From Hippophae tibetana (taxonomy: Eukaryota; Streptophyta; Magnoliopsida; Rosales; Elaeagnaceae), in the NCBI GenBank assembly GCA_037013495.1, contig CM072810.1:54360843-54424842 (forward strand): a stretch of DNA of 64,000 nt, written 5' to 3'. Shown here piece by piece: positions 61,581 to 64,000 of this stretch. A model generated the notes under the pieces. That model worked only from the letters and a program-made list of their open reading frames with translations. It did not search any database and was not told the origin of the DNA. The first letter of the stretch is position 1; each line of letters starts with the position of its first letter. A program made the position numbers and the translations under genes.

Positions 61581-64000
61581 ATGTCACGAGAATGTTTCCC
61601 CACATGCACGACACAAGTCATTCTAAATGACCCTTGGAAACGACATAAAAAGGTTACCTACAACAACGAGCGCAGGGATGGTACTTACCTCGGTTGCATC
61701 ATTCCGTCTCTTTTAAGGGAAATTCATATCGAATTTGGGTTTTTATGCGATTCGAACCCGAGATCATGTTTTGATACCAAACATAGGAAAAATAGCTAAT
61801 CCTTCCTACCTAAAGCTTAAGCTTTCAATACGGGACACTTTAACTATCGCACTTAATCCTCGTTCAAAGCTCACACCAAGTCACGAGAATGTTTCCCCCC
61901 ATGCACGACACAAGTCATTCTAAATGACCATTGGAAAAAACATAGAAAGGTTACCCACAACAACGACACGAGGGATGATATTTACCTTTGTTGCGTTATT
62001 CCGTCTCTTATAAGGGAAATTCATCTCAAACTTTTGCTTTTATGGGATACGAGCCTGAGATAATGTTTTGATACCAAACATAGGAAAAATAGCTAATCCT
62101 TCCTCCCTAAATCTTAAGCTTTAAATACGGGATGCTTGAACTATCACACTTAATCCTCGTTCAAAGCTCACACCAAGTCACGAGGATGTTTTCCCCCATG
62201 AACGACACAAGTCATTCTACATGAACCTTGGAAACAACATTGAAAGGTTACCAACAACAACGAGCCAGGGATGGTACTTACCTGGGTTGCGTCATTCCGT
62301 CTCTTTTAAGGCAAATTCATCTCGAACTTGTGCTTTTATGGGATTCGAGCCTGAGATAATGTTTTGAAACAGAACATAGGAAAAATAGCTAATCCTTCCT
62401 ACCTAAAGCTTAAGCTTTCAATTCGGGACGCTTGAACTATCACTCTTAATCCTCGTTCAAAGCTCACTCCATGTCACAAGGATGTTACCTGCCATGCACC
62501 ACACAAGTCATTCTAAATGACCCTTGGAAACAACATAGAAAGGTTACCTACAACAACGTGTCCAGGGATGGTACTTACCTCGGTTGCGTCATTCCGTCTC
62601 TTTTAAGGGAAATTCATCTCGAGCTTGGGTTTTTATTGGATTCGAACCTGAGATCATGTTTTGATACCAAATATATGAAAAATAGCTAATCCTTCCTACC
62701 GAAAGCTTAAGTATTCAATTCGGGACGCTTGAACTGTCACACTTATTCCTCGTTCAAAGCTTACACCAAGTCACGAGAATGTTACCTCCCATGCACCACA
62801 TAAGTCATTCTAAATGATCCTTGGAAACAACATAAAAAGGTTACCCACAACAACTAGCCCAGGAATGGTACTTACCTCGTTTGCATCATTCTGTCTCTTT
62901 TAAGGGAAATTTATCACGAACTTGGGCTTTTATGTGATTCGAACCTGAGATCATGTTTTGATACCAAACATATGAAAAATAGCTAATCCTTACTACCTTA
63001 AGCTTAAGATTTCAATACGGGACCCTTGAACTATCACACTTAATCCTCGTTCAAAGCTCACACCAAGTCACGAGGATGTTTTCCCCCATGCACGACACAA
63101 GTCATTCTAAATAACCGTTGGAAACAACATAGAAAGGTTACCTACAACAACGAGCGCAAGGATGGTACTTACCTCGGTTGCATCATTCTGTCTCTTTTAA
63201 GGGAAATTCATATCGAACTTGGGTTTTTATGCGATTCGAACCTGAGATCATGTTTTGATACCAAACGTAGGAAAAATAGCTAATCTTTCCTTCCTAAAGC
63301 TTAAGCTTTCAATACGGGACACTTTAACTATCGCACTTAATCCTCGTTCAAAGCTCACACCAAGTCATGAGAATGTTTCCCCCCATGCACGACACAAGTC
63401 ATTCTAAATGACCATTGGAAAAAACATAGAAAGGTTACCCACACCAACGACCCTAGGGATGGTATTTACCTTGGTTGCGTTATTCCATCTCTTATAAGGG
63501 AAATTCATCTCGAACTTGTGCTTTTATGGGATTCGAGCCTGAGATAATGTTTTGATACCAAACATAGGAAAAATAGCTAATCCTTCCTCCCTAAATCTTA
63601 AGCTTTCAATACGGGACGCTTGAACTGTCACACTTAATCCTCGTTCAAAGCTCACACCAAGTCACGAGGATGTTTTCCCCCATGAACGACACAAGTCATT
63701 CTAAATGACCCTTGGAAACAACATAGAAAGGTTACCTACAACAACGAGCGCAAGGATGGTACTTACCTCGGTTGCATCATTCCGTCTCTTTTAAGGGAAA
63801 TTCATATCGAACTTGGGTTTTTATGCGATTCGAACCTGAGATCATGTTTTGATACCATACATCGGAAAAATAGCTCATCTTTCCTTCCTAAAGCTTAAGC
63901 TTTCAATACGGGACACTTTAACTATCGCACTTAATCCTCGTTCAAAGCTCACACCAAGTCATGAGAATGTTTCCCCCCATGCACGACACAAGTCATTCTA
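61581..64000 (+). repeat. Domain F HOR copy 2 (cut by the window end)
   Basis: It repeats copy 1 at a shift of 2669 bp up to about 63710. There copy 1 continues into the TTTCCTGGG monomer, but this copy re-enters the CGCAAGGATGG monomer and begins to repeat its own preceding 600 bp. The array continues beyond 64000. Confidence 0.83.

Larger units (their letters stand above)
1..64000 (+). repeat. Satellite DNA array, 297-bp monomer, about 215 copies
   Basis: The marker CTTAAG next to AAAG recurs at 231, 528, 825, 1113, 1410 and 1707, which gives spacings of 297, 297, 288, 297 and 297 bp, and the same period continues to the end. Every monomer has the same orientation. I found no inversion, no inserted transposon and no unique sequence. 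Departures from 297 bp are small (288, 296, 298) or are a few partial monomers of 65, 170 and 230 bp. A representative monomer that I counted has 127 G+C of 297 (about 43%). There is no sign of a gene. The array continues past both window edges. It is probably centromeric or heterochromatic satellite of a plant, but host and chromosomal position are inference. Confidence 0.97.

Noticed and set aside
1-64000. CRISPR-like array of direct repeats
   Set aside because: The repeat unit is 297 bp without unique spacers, and adjacent units are homologous over their full length. This is satellite structure, not CRISPR.
1-64000. Intact LTR retrotransposon as the source of the array
   Set aside because: Only a short TGGTATCA motif recalls a primer-binding site. 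I saw no LTR pair, polypurine tract or protein-coding domain anywhere in the window.

Overview
The whole 64 kb window is one uninterrupted tandem array of a satellite repeat with a basic period of 297 bp, about 215 monomers, all in the same orientation. I see no host gene, RNA gene, CRISPR array, operon or intact mobile element. The open frames of 60-98 codons that recur are by-products of the repeat: 297 is divisible by three, so the same frame reopens in monomer after monomer and closes at the same double stop. A period of about two nucleosome lengths, paired HindIII sites in the monomer and multi-kilobase higher-order repeats (HORs) suggest a eukaryotic, probably plant, centromeric, pericentromeric or heterochromatic block. 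The species cannot be named from the sequence.

Layout. Domain A (1-8272) is built on a 6-monomer HOR of 1773 bp (copies at 3242 and 5015, a 1765-bp copy at 1477, and 5-monomer versions at 1 and 6788). Domain B (8273-about 27980) is built on a 15-monomer HOR of 4443 bp (copies at 9749 and 14192). It also has shortened copies of 2068 bp (18635) and 2663 bp (20703), a partial copy (23366) and an older, diverged repeat (26273). Five of the fifteen B monomers are A-type, so the two HORs are nested relatives. From about 27980 to 33089 the order is mixed, with pieces related to the later domains. Domain C (33090-41761) is a second, different 15-monomer HOR (4453 bp, then 4157 bp). Domain D (41762-43927) is a 4-monomer HOR of 1188 bp. 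Domain E (44076-45577) is a 3-monomer HOR of 888 bp. Domain G (47503-55626) is a 4514-bp HOR that contains the 888-bp triplet three times in its first copy and twice in its second. A 9497-bp super-repeat joins 44964-47502 to 54461-56999. Domain F (58912-64000) is a 9-monomer HOR of 2669 bp that runs off the window.

Nothing here acts as a pathway. The biology is array evolution: unequal exchange, local amplification and a few partial monomers (65, 170 and 230 bp) that have themselves been amplified. Sequence-level signals inside the monomer are a 14-bp palindrome, two further dyads, and a minus-strand match to the RNA polymerase III B box beside a TGGTATCA motif. All lengths were worked out by hand from marker positions. 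Identities are by-eye estimates.
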